Shown: one piece after another, positions 35,697 through 43,786 of the stretch
How positions within the stretch are numbered: the stretch's first letter is position 1
How the letters are laid out: every line of letters begins with the position of its first letter
Origin: JAFDZV01 sp035549015
Lineage (GTDB): Bacteria; Bacteroidota; Ignavibacteria; OLB7
Length of the DNA stretch: 64,000 bases
Assembly: GCA_035549015.1 (NCBI GenBank)
Contig: DASZRW010000091.1
Coordinates: 1 to 64,000 of the forward strand
Direction of reading: 5' to 3'
Made by a program: the position numbers and the translations under genes
Notes under the pieces: generated by a model
Databases searched by the model: none
Told to the model about the DNA's origin: nothing
The model's input: the letters and a program-made list of their open reading frames with translations, nothing else

Positions 35697-36065
35697 TCAG
35701 AGAACTTCCGGTGCCAGAGAGACGATCTTCATGTAGTTGCGATCGCGCAACTCGCGAGCCACCGGGCCGAAGATGCGCGTTCCGCGCGGCTCGCCCTGGT
35801 TGTTCAACAACACCGCTGCGTTCTCGTCGAAGCGGATATAGCTGCCGTCGCGACGACGCGTCTCCTTGCGGGTGCGAACGATCACCGCCTTGGAGACCTC
35901 GCCCTTCTTGACGTTGCCGCCGGGAAGTGCGCTCTTCACCGACACGACGATCACGTCGCCGATACCGGCATACCGGCGGTCGTGCCCGCCCAGAACCCGG
36001 ATACAACGAACCTTGCGCGCGCCGGAGTTGTCGGCCACTACGAGATTGGTTTCTTCCTGAATCAT
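35697..36065 (-). CDS. rplN: 50S ribosomal protein L14
   Basis: 122 residues beginning MIQEETNLVVADNSGARKV, with VVVSVKSALPGGNVKKGEV and the ending RNYMKIVSLAPEVL. Canonical length; the 11-codon upstream extension is rejected. Confidence 0.97.
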   Translation of the reverse strand: MIQEETNLVVADNSGARKVRCIRVLGGHDRRYAGIGDVIVVSVKSALPGGNVKKGEVSKAVIVRTRKETRRRDGSYIRFDENAAVLLNNQGEPRGTRIFGPVARELRDRNYMKIVSLAPEVL

Positions 36066-36222
36066 GATTCTCTCCCTATCAGGCTCGCCGCCGCACAAAT
36101 GCAGGCGCGGTCATTGAGCTAATTCGTGATTGACACCGCTACTGGGGACGCGCATCGGCCACGAAAGGCCTCGCCCCGTTCAAGGATTCACCGGCACGGC
36201 CGGCGACCATCGGAGCGTGGTA

Positions 36223-36579
36223 TTACTTCGCCCGCACAACGATCTCGTCCAGGCGCCAGCGCTTGTGAGCCGAGAGCGGACGGGTCTCGACGATACGCAC
36301 GGTATCGCCAACCTTGCACTCGTTCGCCTCATCATGCGCCATGTACTTCTTCGTCTTGTTGAAGTACTTCTTGTACAGCGGATGACGCACGCGGCGAACA
36401 ACGGCCACCACGATGCTCTTGTTCATCTTGTTGGAAACCACCAGACCCGTTCTGGTCTTGCGCCGGCTCCCCGCCGGCTGAAGGGTCTGCTCCACGGGAG
36501 CCGCCGAGGCATCCTGCATCAGGTTCAGCGGATCGTGGCCCGGGGTCGCTTCCATCGTCTGGTTGTTCTCTTCCTGCAT
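36223..36579 (-). CDS. rpsQ: 30S ribosomal protein S17 with N-terminal extension
   Basis: 118 residues against about 85 in most bacteria. The S17 OB-fold starts near residue 40 (RKTRTGLVVSNKMNKSIVV) and ends RRWRLDEIVVRAK-like. The first ~38 residues are acidic and polar (QEENNQTMEATPGH) and probably disordered. An ATG at codon 9 or 21 could shorten it. A 157-nt gap follows before rplN. Confidence 0.93.
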   Translation of the reverse strand: MQEENNQTMEATPGHDPLNLMQDASAAPVEQTLQPAGSRRKTRTGLVVSNKMNKSIVVAVVRRVRHPLYKKYFNKTKKYMAHDEANECKVGDTVRIVETRPLSAHKRWRLDEIVVRAK

Positions 36580-36626
36580 GGCGTCTATCAGTAGAATCGA
36601 AAACGTTTCTGGATGCTCGATCGATG

Positions 36627-36836
36627 TTATGCGGTCTTGCCGAGTTCGCGCTCACGGAGGATCGTCTTCAGGCGCGCGATATCGCGCCGGATGATGCGGA
36701 TCACCGCGGTGCTCTCGAGCTGGCCAACGGCCTTCTTGAAGCGCATGTCCACAAGAGCGCGCTCGTTGTCCTTGATCTGATTCAGGAGCTCGCCGTCGCT
36801 CAGGCCCCGCAGGTCGGAAGGTTTCGTAGGCTTCAT
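36627..36836 (-). CDS. rpmC: 50S ribosomal protein L29
   Basis: 69 residues starting MKPTKPSDLRGLSDGELLNQ, a two-helix coiled hairpin with FKKAVGQLES and RRDIARLKTILRER. The upstream in-frame codons (to 36878) are unlike L29. It lies near the peptide exit. Confidence 0.95.
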   Translation of the reverse strand: MKPTKPSDLRGLSDGELLNQIKDNERALVDMRFKKAVGQLESTAVIRIIRRDIARLKTILRERELGKTA

Positions 36837-36925
36837 GTCTCTATCGATGCTTGTTCTTCGTTGGCACTTCAGGCTCACTTAGCGGAGCAACGCACTGCCT
36901 GCTCCCGCGGGCGCTTCAGGCTCTC

Positions 36926-37360
36926 TCAGCGAAGCGACTCGTCGCCGGCATAATCCGGGCGTGTAATGATCTTCGTCTTCACCGGCAGCTTATGGCTGGC
37001 AAGGCGAAGCGCCTCCATCGCGATCGGCGTAGCAACACCGGATACCTCGAAGAGAATGCGCCCCGGCTTCACCACCGCAACCCAGAACTCCGGCGAGCCC
37101 TTGCCCGAACCCTGGCGAGTCTCGGCAGGCTTCTTCGTGACCGGCTTGTCCGGGAAGATCCGGATCCAAATCTTTCCGTCGCGCTTCATCTCACGATTGA
37201 TCGCGATACGAGCGGACTCGATCTGGCGACTGGTAATCCATGCGGGCTCCATCGCCTTGATGGCGTGCGTGCCGAAAGCGATCGAGGAGCCGCGATAGGC
37301 CTTTCCCCTCCGGCGGCCACGCTGTGTCTTGCGGTATTTGACTCTTTTCGGTAAAAGCAT
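36926..37360 (-). CDS. rplP: 50S ribosomal protein L16
   Basis: 144 residues: MLLPKRVKYRKTQRGRRRGK, SIAFGTHAIKAMEPAWIT, GKGSPEFWVAVVKPGRILFE. It helps position A-site tRNA. Normal length. Confidence 0.97.
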   Translation of the reverse strand: MLLPKRVKYRKTQRGRRRGKAYRGSSIAFGTHAIKAMEPAWITSRQIESARIAINREMKRDGKIWIRIFPDKPVTKKPAETRQGSGKGSPEFWVAVVKPGRILFEVSGVATPIAMEALRLASHKLPVKTKIITRPDYAGDESLR

Positions 37361-37406
37361 TGGTCGAATCCCTCATGGAGCACCGCTCACGAGCCGGCGG
37401 CCCGGC

Positions 37407-37444
37407 GGTTCAGCTCTGTATGTACGGTTCAGCTCTGTATGTAC
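37407..37444. repeat. 19-bp perfect tandem duplication in the rpsC-rplP spacer
   Basis: ggttcagctctgtatgtac occurs twice back to back (37407-37425 and 37426-37444). It accounts for part of the 130-nt gap between rpsC and rplP. Confidence 0.9.
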
Positions 37445-37490
37445 GCGGCACCTGTGCGTGCCTGGCGAGATTTGAAACTGCCGCGCTCCG

Positions 37491-38135
37491 TCAGATCGCG
37501 CGGTCCTGCTGCCCGAGCACCTCGCCCTTGCAGATCCAGACCTTGATGCCGATCGCACCCTGCTTGGTGTGCGCGGTCACCTGTGCATAATCGATATCCG
37601 CGCGAAGCGTGTGCAGCGGAACGCGGCCATCCTTGTACTGCTCGGTGCGCGACATGTCCGCGCCGCCAAGGCGGCCGGCGCACATGATGCGGATTCCCTC
37701 CGCCCCCATGCGCATCGCCGAGCTGATCGCCTGGCGCATTGCGCGACGGAAGGCGATACGCCCCTCGAGCTGCTGCGCGATGTTCTCCCCAACCAGATAG
37801 GCATCCAGTTCCGGGCGCTTGATCTCGTGGATCAGGATCTTCACGTCCTTCTTGGCCACCTGGCGCACCTCTTCCTCCAGCTGCGCGATCTCCTTGCCTG
37901 AACGGCCGATCACGACGCCGGGACGCGAGGTATGAATCGTGAGGCGCATCTGCTTGGCCGTGCGCTCGATCACGATGCGGCTGATGCCCGCCCGCTTCAG
38001 ACGATTGCGCAGGTAGTTGCGCACCATCGTATCCTCAGTCAGCTTGGCCGCGAAGTTCTTCTCATCGTACCAGTTGGCATCCCAGGAGCGGATGATGCCA
38101 AGGCGAAGACCGATCGGATTAGTTTTCTGTCCCAA
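37491..38135 (-). CDS. rpsC: 30S ribosomal protein S3
   Basis: 214 residues beginning MGQKTNPIGLRLGIIRSWDA, with the KH-domain GxxG loop in GVVIGRSGKEIAQLEEEV and the C-terminal RMGAEGIRIMCAGRLGGADM. It forms part of the mRNA entry channel and helicase. Confidence 0.97.
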   Translation of the reverse strand: MGQKTNPIGLRLGIIRSWDANWYDEKNFAAKLTEDTMVRNYLRNRLKRAGISRIVIERTAKQMRLTIHTSRPGVVIGRSGKEIAQLEEEVRQVAKKDVKILIHEIKRPELDAYLVGENIAQQLEGRIAFRRAMRQAISSAMRMGAEGIRIMCAGRLGGADMSRTEQYKDGRVPLHTLRADIDYAQVTAHTKQGAIGIKVWICKGEVLGQQDRAI

Positions 38136-38199
38136 AACGACTCCAGCGTTTTATCAGGCTTGTATTATCGTTTGCACATCGCTTGCGGAACGCTCCGCA

Positions 38200-38544
38200 C
38201 TACTTCGCCGCGACGATGATCGTAAGATGATTCGACCGCTTCCGCATGCGGTAGGCGCGCCCCATCGGAGCCGGAAGCATCCGCTTCATCGTGGGTCCCT
38301 GGTTCACAAAGACCTCCTTGACGAAGACGCTGTCCGGATCGATGTTCCCATCGGCATCCTTGCTCATGAGGTTGGCAATCGCCGAACGGAGAACGAGCTC
38401 CGCATCGCGTGACGCATGATGCGCGGAGAAGCGAAGGATGCCGAGCGCCTCGGCGGCGTTCTTCCCCCGGATCAGATCGATCACCAGACGCATCTTGCGC
38501 GGCGAGGAATGAATGTTTCTGCGAAGAGCGCGAGCTTCAACCAT
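38200..38544 (-). CDS. rplV: 50S ribosomal protein L22
   Basis: 114 residues starting MVEARALRRNIHSSPRKMRL. The extended loop that lines the exit tunnel (GPTMKRMLPAPMGRAYRMRK) is intact. Normal length. Confidence 0.97.
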   Translation of the reverse strand: MVEARALRRNIHSSPRKMRLVIDLIRGKNAAEALGILRFSAHHASRDAELVLRSAIANLMSKDADGNIDPDSVFVKEVFVNQGPTMKRMLPAPMGRAYRMRKRSNHLTIIVAAK

Positions 38545-38629
38545 TGTCTTCTATCTCCCAAAGAGGCAGCCGTACGTTTCGGCTGCTCGAACTGAATGTT
38601 CCGTGTGACGTACCCGTGAGCGCATCGCC

Positions 38630-38899
38630 CTACTTCCGCTTCTCGCCGGCATGGCCGCGATAGGTGCGCGTGGGCGAGAACTCGCCAAGCTTGTGCCCTA
38701 CCATGTTCTCGGTCACGTACACCGGGATGAACTTGTTCCCGTTGTGCACGGCGAAGGTGTGGCCCACGAAGTCCGGAGCAATCGTCGAGGCACGCGCCCA
38801 GGTCTTGATCACGCGCTTCTGTCCCTGATTGTTCAGCCCCTCCACCTTCTTCGAAAGGTTGGCGTCGACGAAAGGTCCCTTCTTTAACGAACGTGCCAT
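38630..38899 (-). CDS. rpsS: 30S ribosomal protein S19
   Basis: 89 residues: MARSLKKGPFVDANLSKKVE, FVGHTFAVHNGNKFIPVYVT, GHKLGEFSPTRTYRGH. It binds the 30S head with S13. Confidence 0.97.
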   Translation of the reverse strand: MARSLKKGPFVDANLSKKVEGLNNQGQKRVIKTWARASTIAPDFVGHTFAVHNGNKFIPVYVTENMVGHKLGEFSPTRTYRGHAGEKRK

Positions 38900-38973
38900 G
38901 AGAATCTCTTGCTAACGTGTTCCAGATACGGTATCGACCTGCCGGGCCTCACGTCCCGGCTGTGCACCGAGCA

Positions 38974-39810
38974 TTACTTCGTGCGACGGCGGACGATGTA
39001 CTGATTGCTCTTGTTCTTCTTCTTGCGGGTCTTCAACCCCTTGGCATACTTCCCCCACGGCGACTCCGGATGCTGGCGGCCACCACCGGACTTCGAGCGG
39101 CCTTCACCGCCGCCGTTCGGGTGATCCACCGGATTCATCGCCATGCCGCGCGTCTGCGGGCGAACGCCCAGCCAGCGCATGCGGCCGGCCTTGCCGAGCG
39201 AAAGGTTCTCGTGATCGGAGTTGCCCACCACGCCGAGCGTTGCGTAGCACTCGTTCCGCACCAGACGCATCTCGCCGGAAGGAAGGCGGAGCGTGGAGAA
39301 GCCTCCCTCGCGCGCCACAACCTGGGCGGAGGAACCTGCCGAGCGGCTCAACTGGCCACCGCGGCCCGGCTTCAGCTCCACGTTGTGGACAAACGAGCCC
39401 AGCGGCACCTTCCCGAGCGGGCAGGCGTTGCCGTCACGAATCTCCACCTCGGGTCCGGACATCAGGCGGTCGCCAACCTTCACGTTGTTCGGCGCGATGA
39501 TGTAGCGCTTCTCGCCATCGTTGTACTCGAGCAGGCAGATACGCGCCGAACGGTTCGGATCGTACTCGATCGTCTTCACCGTTGCCTCTACACCGAGCTT
39601 GTTCCGCTTGAAGTCCACAATGCGATACTGACGCTTGTGACCACCGCCGCGATGACGCGAGGTGATGCGGCCAGTATTGTTGCGCCCGCCACTCTTCTTG
39701 ATAGGGGCAAGCAGCGACTTCTCGGGCGTCGAGGTTGTAATCTCCTCAAACGTCGGTGTGGAGTAGAACCGGCGTGAGCTGGTAACCGGCTTGCTGATAC
39801 GAATTCCCAT
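38974..39810 (-). CDS. rplB: 50S ribosomal protein L2
   Basis: 278 residues. RNA-binding SH3/OB folds and the highly conserved C-terminal AMNPVDHPNGGGEGRSKSG are present. The residue that is histidine in the Escherichia coli motif DHPHGGGEG is asparagine here (codon at 39115-39117, residue about 232). L2 supports subunit joining and the peptidyl-transferase centre. Length and the rest of the sequence are normal. Confidence 0.97.
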   Translation of the reverse strand: MGIRISKPVTSSRRFYSTPTFEEITTSTPEKSLLAPIKKSGGRNNTGRITSRHRGGGHKRQYRIVDFKRNKLGVEATVKTIEYDPNRSARICLLEYNDGEKRYIIAPNNVKVGDRLMSGPEVEIRDGNACPLGKVPLGSFVHNVELKPGRGGQLSRSAGSSAQVVAREGGFSTLRLPSGEMRLVRNECYATLGVVGNSDHENLSLGKAGRMRWLGVRPQTRGMAMNPVDHPNGGGEGRSKSGGGRQHPESPWGKYAKGLKTRKKKNKSNQYIVRRRTK

Positions 39811-39902
39811 ATCGCTCGTGTTCTCTATCGTGTTAGCCGTCTCATGCTGCTGGATTTACCAGCGCCAATAGGGCTCGATACGTTCGGGTTGCTGTGTCCG
39901 GC

Positions 39903-40205
39903 TTACTCTTCGGTCGGCAGTTCGCCGACGATATCGATCTTCTGGCCCGGCTTGAGGGAGACGATCGCCTTCTTGCCGCGGGCGGTCTTGCCGGCGACAT
40001 ATCCGCGGCGCGTGAGCTGCACCTTCTGCTTGGGCTTCACCGTGATCGTACGAACGGATGTAACCCCGACATTGTAGCGCTCTTCAACCGCCTTGCGGAT
40101 CTCGATCTTGTTGGCGCTCGGGATCACCTCGAACACGTACTGCCCCTTGTCCGCGAGCAGCGAGCTCTTCTCGGTCAGGATCGGGCTCTTGAGTACTTGC
40201 CTCAT
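39903..40205 (-). CDS. rplW: 50S ribosomal protein L23
   Basis: 100 residues: ILTEKSSLLADKGQYVFEV, NKIEIRKAVEERYNVGVTSV, GKTARGKKAIVSLKPGQKID. It forms the docking site for trigger factor and SRP at the tunnel exit. Confidence 0.96.
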   Translation of the reverse strand: MRQVLKSPILTEKSSLLADKGQYVFEVIPSANKIEIRKAVEERYNVGVTSVRTITVKPKQKVQLTRRGYVAGKTARGKKAIVSLKPGQKIDIVGELPTEE

Positions 40206-40236
40206 CGTAATTCTCGCTGATCTATTGATTGACAGG

Positions 40237-40869
40237 TTAGTCTTCCTTCTTCAACTGCTCCACCAGAATCTCGACCGAACCGCGATCGAGCACCAGAACC
40301 TGGTTGTTCAGCAGATCATACGTCGAGGCGTTGCGCGCCTCCATGATGTCGCACCGGGCAACGTTGCGGCCGGAACGGAGGGTGTTGTCGTTGGCCTCCT
40401 TCAGGAGCACCAGCGTCTTCTTCCCCGAAGCGTTCAGCGCCCCCAGCATCGCTGCGAACGGCTTGGTCTTCACCTCGCCGAAGCTGAGGTCGTCCACGAT
40501 CACCAGTTCGTTCTGCTTCGCCTTCAGGGCAAGGGCGGAACGGCGCGCCAGCTGGCGCATCTTCTTGGGCATCTGCTGCGTGTAGTCCCGCGGATTGGGC
40601 CCGTGAATGTTGCCGCCGCCAACCCATACACCGGAGCGGATGGAACCGGCACGAGCGGTGCCGCGCCCCTTCTGCTTCCACGGCTTGCGGCCGCCGCCGC
40701 GAACCTCCCAGCGGTCCTTGGTCTTGCTGGTTCCCTGGCGGCGATTGGCCAGGTGCATCTTCACGGCCTGATGCATGACGGCGCTGTTCGGCTCGATCCC
40801 GAAGATCTCCTCCGGAAGCTCCATCGTTCCGGCGACATTGCCGTCCTTGCTGAGAATATTGATAGTCAT
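40237..40869 (-). CDS. rplD: 50S ribosomal protein L4
   Basis: 210 residues starting MTINILSKDGNVAGTMELPE. The tunnel loop is conserved (KTKDRWEVRGGGRKPWKQKG, GTARAGSIRSG). The longer in-frame stretch to 41478 is the rplC gene read out of frame. In E. coli L4 represses the S10 operon through its leader. A long leader exists here, but a matching structure was not identified. Confidence 0.96.
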   Translation of the reverse strand: MTINILSKDGNVAGTMELPEEIFGIEPNSAVMHQAVKMHLANRRQGTSKTKDRWEVRGGGRKPWKQKGRGTARAGSIRSGVWVGGGNIHGPNPRDYTQQMPKKMRQLARRSALALKAKQNELVIVDDLSFGEVKTKPFAAMLGALNASGKKTLVLLKEANDNTLRSGRNVARCDIMEARNASTYDLLNNQVLVLDRGSVEILVEQLKKED

Positions 40870-40919
40870 TGCTCTGTTCGTTTGCCCTTGAACTTCAAAC
40901 CGGCGGTTGCGCGTATCGG

Positions 40920-41546
40920 CTAGTGCTTGACGATCTCGACGATGCTGTTCGGAGCACCGGGGATCGCTCCCTTCACCACGAGCACGTTCTTCTCGGCGAG
41001 CACCGCCACCACCTGAAGGTTGCGCACCGTGGAACGTTTGCCTCCCATGCGGCCGGCCATCCGGGTTCCCGGGAACACGCGCGAGGGATAGCTCGACCCA
41101 CCGATCGAACCAGGAGCACGCTGACGGTCGGACTGGCCGTGCGTCTGCATGCCGACGCCACCGAAGTGATGGCGCTTCATGACACCCTGGAATCCATGCC
41201 CCTTGCTCGTGGCAGTGACGCGAACCTTGTCCCCGACTGCGAACACATCGCCGACGGCGATCACGTCGCCCGGCTTGAAGTTCGCAACGTTGAACGTGCG
41301 GAACTCGCGCAGCTCGCGAACCGGCGAGGCCCCCACCTTCTTCAGGTGCCCCATCTCCGGCTTGTTGATGTTCCTGGCGGACTTGGAGCCGAAGCCGAGC
41401 TGCAGAGCCTCGTATCCATCGTTCTCCTGAGTCTTCACCTGAACCACGGTGCAGGGACCGGTTTCGATCAACGTGCACGGGATATACACTCCCTGCTCGT
41501 TGAAGATGCCGGTCATTCCGATCTTTCTGCCTAGTAGCGCGGCCAT
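40920..41546 (-). CDS. rplC: 50S ribosomal protein L3
   Basis: 208 residues: GRKIGMTGIFNEQGVYIPCT at the start and the GHGFQGVMKRHHFGG loop that reaches toward the peptidyl-transferase centre. It carries the glutamine methylated in E. coli. Normal length. Confidence 0.97.
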   Translation of the reverse strand: MAALLGRKIGMTGIFNEQGVYIPCTLIETGPCTVVQVKTQENDGYEALQLGFGSKSARNINKPEMGHLKKVGASPVRELREFRTFNVANFKPGDVIAVGDVFAVGDKVRVTATSKGHGFQGVMKRHHFGGVGMQTHGQSDRQRAPGSIGGSSYPSRVFPGTRMAGRMGGKRSTVRNLQVVAVLAEKNVLVVKGAIPGAPNSIVEIVKH

Positions 41547-41628
41547 CGCGTTCGTGTTGATCTAAAGTTCTAGATGGAAGTACTTCGTGTGCTCTATCGG
41601 CGGCGGAGCCGCCACGGTTGACGCTGCG

Positions 41629-41660
41629 TATGCGTCAACCTTGCTTATGCGTCAACCTTG
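41629..41660. repeat. 15-bp direct repeat across the rpsJ stop codon
   Basis: tatgcgtcaaccttg occurs at 41629-41643 and 41646-41660 (17-bp period). The second copy encodes the last codons and stop of rpsJ on the minus strand, so the end of the gene appears duplicated into the spacer. Confidence 0.85.
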
Positions 41661-41959
41661 ATCTCGACGTCCACGCCGGCCGGAAGCTCCAGCTTCATCA
41701 GCGAGTCCACCGTCTTCGGCGTCGAGTTGAGAATGTCGATCAGACGCTTGTGCGAGCGGTTCTCGAACTGCTCTCGCGACTTCTTGTCGACATGCGGTGA
41801 GCGAAGAACCGTGTAAATGCTCTTCTCGGTCGGCAGCGGAATCGGACCTGAGACGATTGCCCCGGTCTGCTTGACGGTGCGGATGATCTTCTCAGCCGAC
41901 TTGTCGATCAGGTTGTGATCGTACGACTTCAGCTTGATGCGGATAATCTGGGCAGCCAC
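41645..41959 (-). CDS. rpsJ: 30S ribosomal protein S10
   Basis: 104 residues: IRIKLKSYDHNLIDKSAEKI, SGPIPLPTEKSIYTVLRSPH, SREQFENRSHKRLIDI. It is the first gene of the long ribosomal operon; S10 also acts as NusE in antitermination. The likely promoter (42376-42407) is about 420 nt upstream. Confidence 0.97.
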   Translation of the reverse strand: MAAQIIRIKLKSYDHNLIDKSAEKIIRTVKQTGAIVSGPIPLPTEKSIYTVLRSPHVDKKSREQFENRSHKRLIDILNSTPKTVDSLMKLELPAGVDVEIKVDA

Positions 41960-42375
41960 TGTATTCGCTCGCTCCGAAATTGAATGTTCTTGATCTCGTC
42001 CCGGCTACGGGTGACGGACAGCCACCACTGCCGGCAGAATCGCTTCCTGCCTGGCACTGAGCCGCGTCGTCAATATTCGCTCGTCGATTATGCGCTCACA
42101 TACGGCGTGCGTGGAGGCTCAGGAGGTGAGCCGGCCGGCGTGTGTGGAGTGCCGGACTGGTACGCACTATAACCTATCGTGGGAGTTCAACATGCTGGGC
42201 TGGCCGAGGGAACCGAAGCTGCTTACGGAGGCAGCTTCATCTACCCGGCCTTGCACCGGGTCCGCATTCCTTCGCCATTCTTCCCGTTGACGCCTGCCAC
42301 TTTCTCCGCATGTGGGATCGAAGAGTTGGCAGGTTACACTCACACTTTCGCGAGTCACTTGAATTACAAAGCCTG

Positions 42376-42407
42376 CAAATATACGGTAATGTTAAAGCTC
42401 CGTGCAA
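42376..42407 (-). promoter_or_regulatory. promoter of the S10-spc-alpha operon
   Basis: Minus strand: TTG at 42407-42405, a 21-nt spacer, then a perfect TAnnTTTG element, TATATTTG, at 42383-42376. With transcription starting a few bases later, the rpsJ leader would be about 410 nt. Confidence 0.7.
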
Positions 42408-42583
42408 TAGCGGAATGCCATGCGTTTTGGGTGATATGGTGCTGAAATGTAACGCGACGGCTGTCCGAGCTCTTCAGCCTGCACGTCGATTCCTCGTGCA
42501 ACGACTGCTCCCCGCCCATGCGGCTCCCGGCTGCCATCCCGGGAGGCAGCGGATGCGAAGCCTTCTCCCGCCTCACCCCATCC

Positions 42584-42655
42584 CCTCTGCCTCATGATAC
42601 TTCATCTCCTCTGCCTCATGATACTTCATCTCCTCTGCCTCATGGTACTTCGTCC
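42584..42655. repeat. three tandem 24-bp repeats
   Basis: The unit is 24 bp, beginning cctctgcctcatgatacttc. Copies 1 and 2 (42584-42607, 42608-42631) are identical. Copy 3 (42632-42655) has three or so changes near its centre and end. Confidence 0.9.
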
Positions 42656-43021
42656 GGCCCGAGCCGGGTCCGCCGGCGATACGCGCAGTGCATCACTACC
42701 GGCTGCGTGGCCGGCCTTCGCTCTGCTCAGATCCGGAGATCACATCATCAGGATGCCGCGTGGGGTACGGACGTAGCTGGGTGCTCGTCCAGGGATGGAA
42801 CTGCGGCGGCGCGCCGCTGCTGCAGGCGATCGACCTACTCCATCGGCTCGACACCGCTCCGGTCCGAGACTTTCCGCCCCGGGTCCCGGAGCCACGGCAT
42901 CCGGACGGACGTCGTCGCAATGCGAATGTCGCGCCTTCACACTCGCGGCACGACACTTCTCCAACGCTCGCTCAACGGTTGGGCGTTGGAACAACTATCG
43001 TGCGGAAAGGCCTTCGAATGC

Positions 43022-43053
43022 TTGCAATCCGTTGCAAGATTACGCTATATTTA
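43022..43053 (+). promoter_or_regulatory. promoter of the 75-codon plus-strand gene
   Basis: TTG at 43022-43024, a 21-nt spacer and TATATTTA at 43046-43053, one base from TAnnTTTG. The ATG is 148 nt downstream. Confidence 0.55.
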
Positions 43054-43201
43054 CATCGGTTCTCATCGTTCGGGCGTGGCCCACCCGCCCTTTGACAATC
43101 TGCATGAACGCCTCTCATTCACGTTCCTTCCATGCCGGCAGCAGGTCTCCAGTGATGCCGGCGCGTGAAACATCCCGTTCACCCTTTTCGGAGCCCTCGC
43201 A

Positions 43202-43429
43202 ATGGAGAAGTCTGTTGTTCCGGTGACAACCCAGAACTGGCCTGAGGTTGTCCATATGATCGACTGGCGCCAGCCAGAGATGGTCGATCGTCACGGTAAC
43301 CGCATCCTGTTGGACATCCACGGCACTATCCGCTATCAGATTCCGTTCGATGTCTGGTACGATACGAAGGCATACAGCATGCTGTGGCGCCGCTTCGTAG
43401 AGCGCGGCGGCAACTCGACTACTGCTTAG
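43202..43429 (+). CDS. 75-residue conserved-looking small protein, function unknown
   Basis: A plus-strand gene between the divergently oriented tuf end and the rpsJ operon, on the opposite strand to both. It encodes MEKSVVPVTTQNWPEVV ... ERGGNSTTA, a soluble, aromatic-rich, mixed-charge protein (MIDWRQPEMVDRHGNRI, DVWYDTKAYSMLWRRF) with no signal peptide or membrane helix. The balanced composition is unlike the shadow frames around it. It has a promoter at 43022 and a near-ideal intrinsic terminator 38 nt after the stop. I do not recognise the family. Confidence 0.72.
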   Translation: MEKSVVPVTTQNWPEVVHMIDWRQPEMVDRHGNRILLDIHGTIRYQIPFDVWYDTKAYSMLWRRFVERGGNSTTA

Positions 43430-43466
43430 CGTCAACACACACGTACAATCAAGCTCCTTACGTATG

Positions 43467-43493
43467 CGCCCATCCGGCTATGCCGGGTGGGCG
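43467..43493 (+). terminator. intrinsic terminator of the 75-codon gene
   Basis: The 12-bp perfect stem cgcccatccggc/gccgggtgggcg has a three-base loop (tat), followed directly by ttgttgttatat. It is the clearest terminator in the window. Confidence 0.88.
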
Positions 43494-43658
43494 TTGTTGT
43501 TATATACCCCGAAGCCGCACGTTGGTTACTCGCACGAATGCAATGCGATCAAGGATGGGTTTGGTGACTGTCGCCGGAGTCCTGTCGCACGCGATGTGCG
43601 AGCCGGGCGCGATCGCCATGGTGCCCCGGAAGCCGTGCGCCCCGCGGCGGCCGGGACC

Positions 43659-43702
43659 GTGCCCATGCTCGGCCGGGAGCGTGTCCATGCTCGGCGGGGA
43701 GC
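43659..43702. repeat. imperfect 22-bp tandem duplication
   Basis: gtgcccatgctcggccggga followed by gc, then gtgtccatgctcggcgggga followed by gc: two adjacent 22-bp copies differing at two positions. Confidence 0.8.
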
Positions 43703-43728
43703 CCGGCGCAGCGTCCGGCCATAACGAC

Positions 43729-43762
43729 AATGCCCCCGCCGGCAGATGCCGGAGGGGGCATT
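43729..43762 (-). terminator. tuf/str operon terminator
   Basis: A 16-bp stem with one mismatch (aatgcccccgccggca / tgccggagggggcatt) and a two-base loop lies 25 nt after the tuf stop codon. The minus-strand tail is TGTCGTTATGG, weakly T-rich. Confidence 0.7.
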
Positions 43763-43786
43763 CGATTCTCGTACTCTCTCTCGAGC

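Larger units (their letters stand above)
41960..43201. other. 1.2-kb region between rpsJ and the small plus-strand gene
   Basis: I see no convincing gene. The stretch holds the minus-strand promoter for the ribosomal operon (42376-42407), a threefold 24-bp tandem repeat (42584-42655) and the plus-strand promoter at 43022-43053. The open frames across 42518-43168 are low in complexity and have no domain features. Confidence 0.55.
43430..43786. other. spacer between the small gene and tuf
   Basis: 357 nt with no gene. It contains the terminator of the small gene (43467-43493), an imperfect 22-bp tandem duplication (43659-43702) and the tuf terminator hairpin (43729-43762). Confidence 0.6.

Noticed and set aside
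42584..42655. Threefold 24-bp repeat considered as a CRISPR array
   Set aside because: The units are directly adjacent with no spacers, and no cas genes are present. It is a simple tandem repeat.
42518..43168. Plus-strand open frame of 216 codons covering the 24-bp repeats
   Set aside because: Low-complexity Ser/Pro/Arg composition and no domain; overlapping frames on both strands are equally open, and the promoter at 43022 lies inside it.
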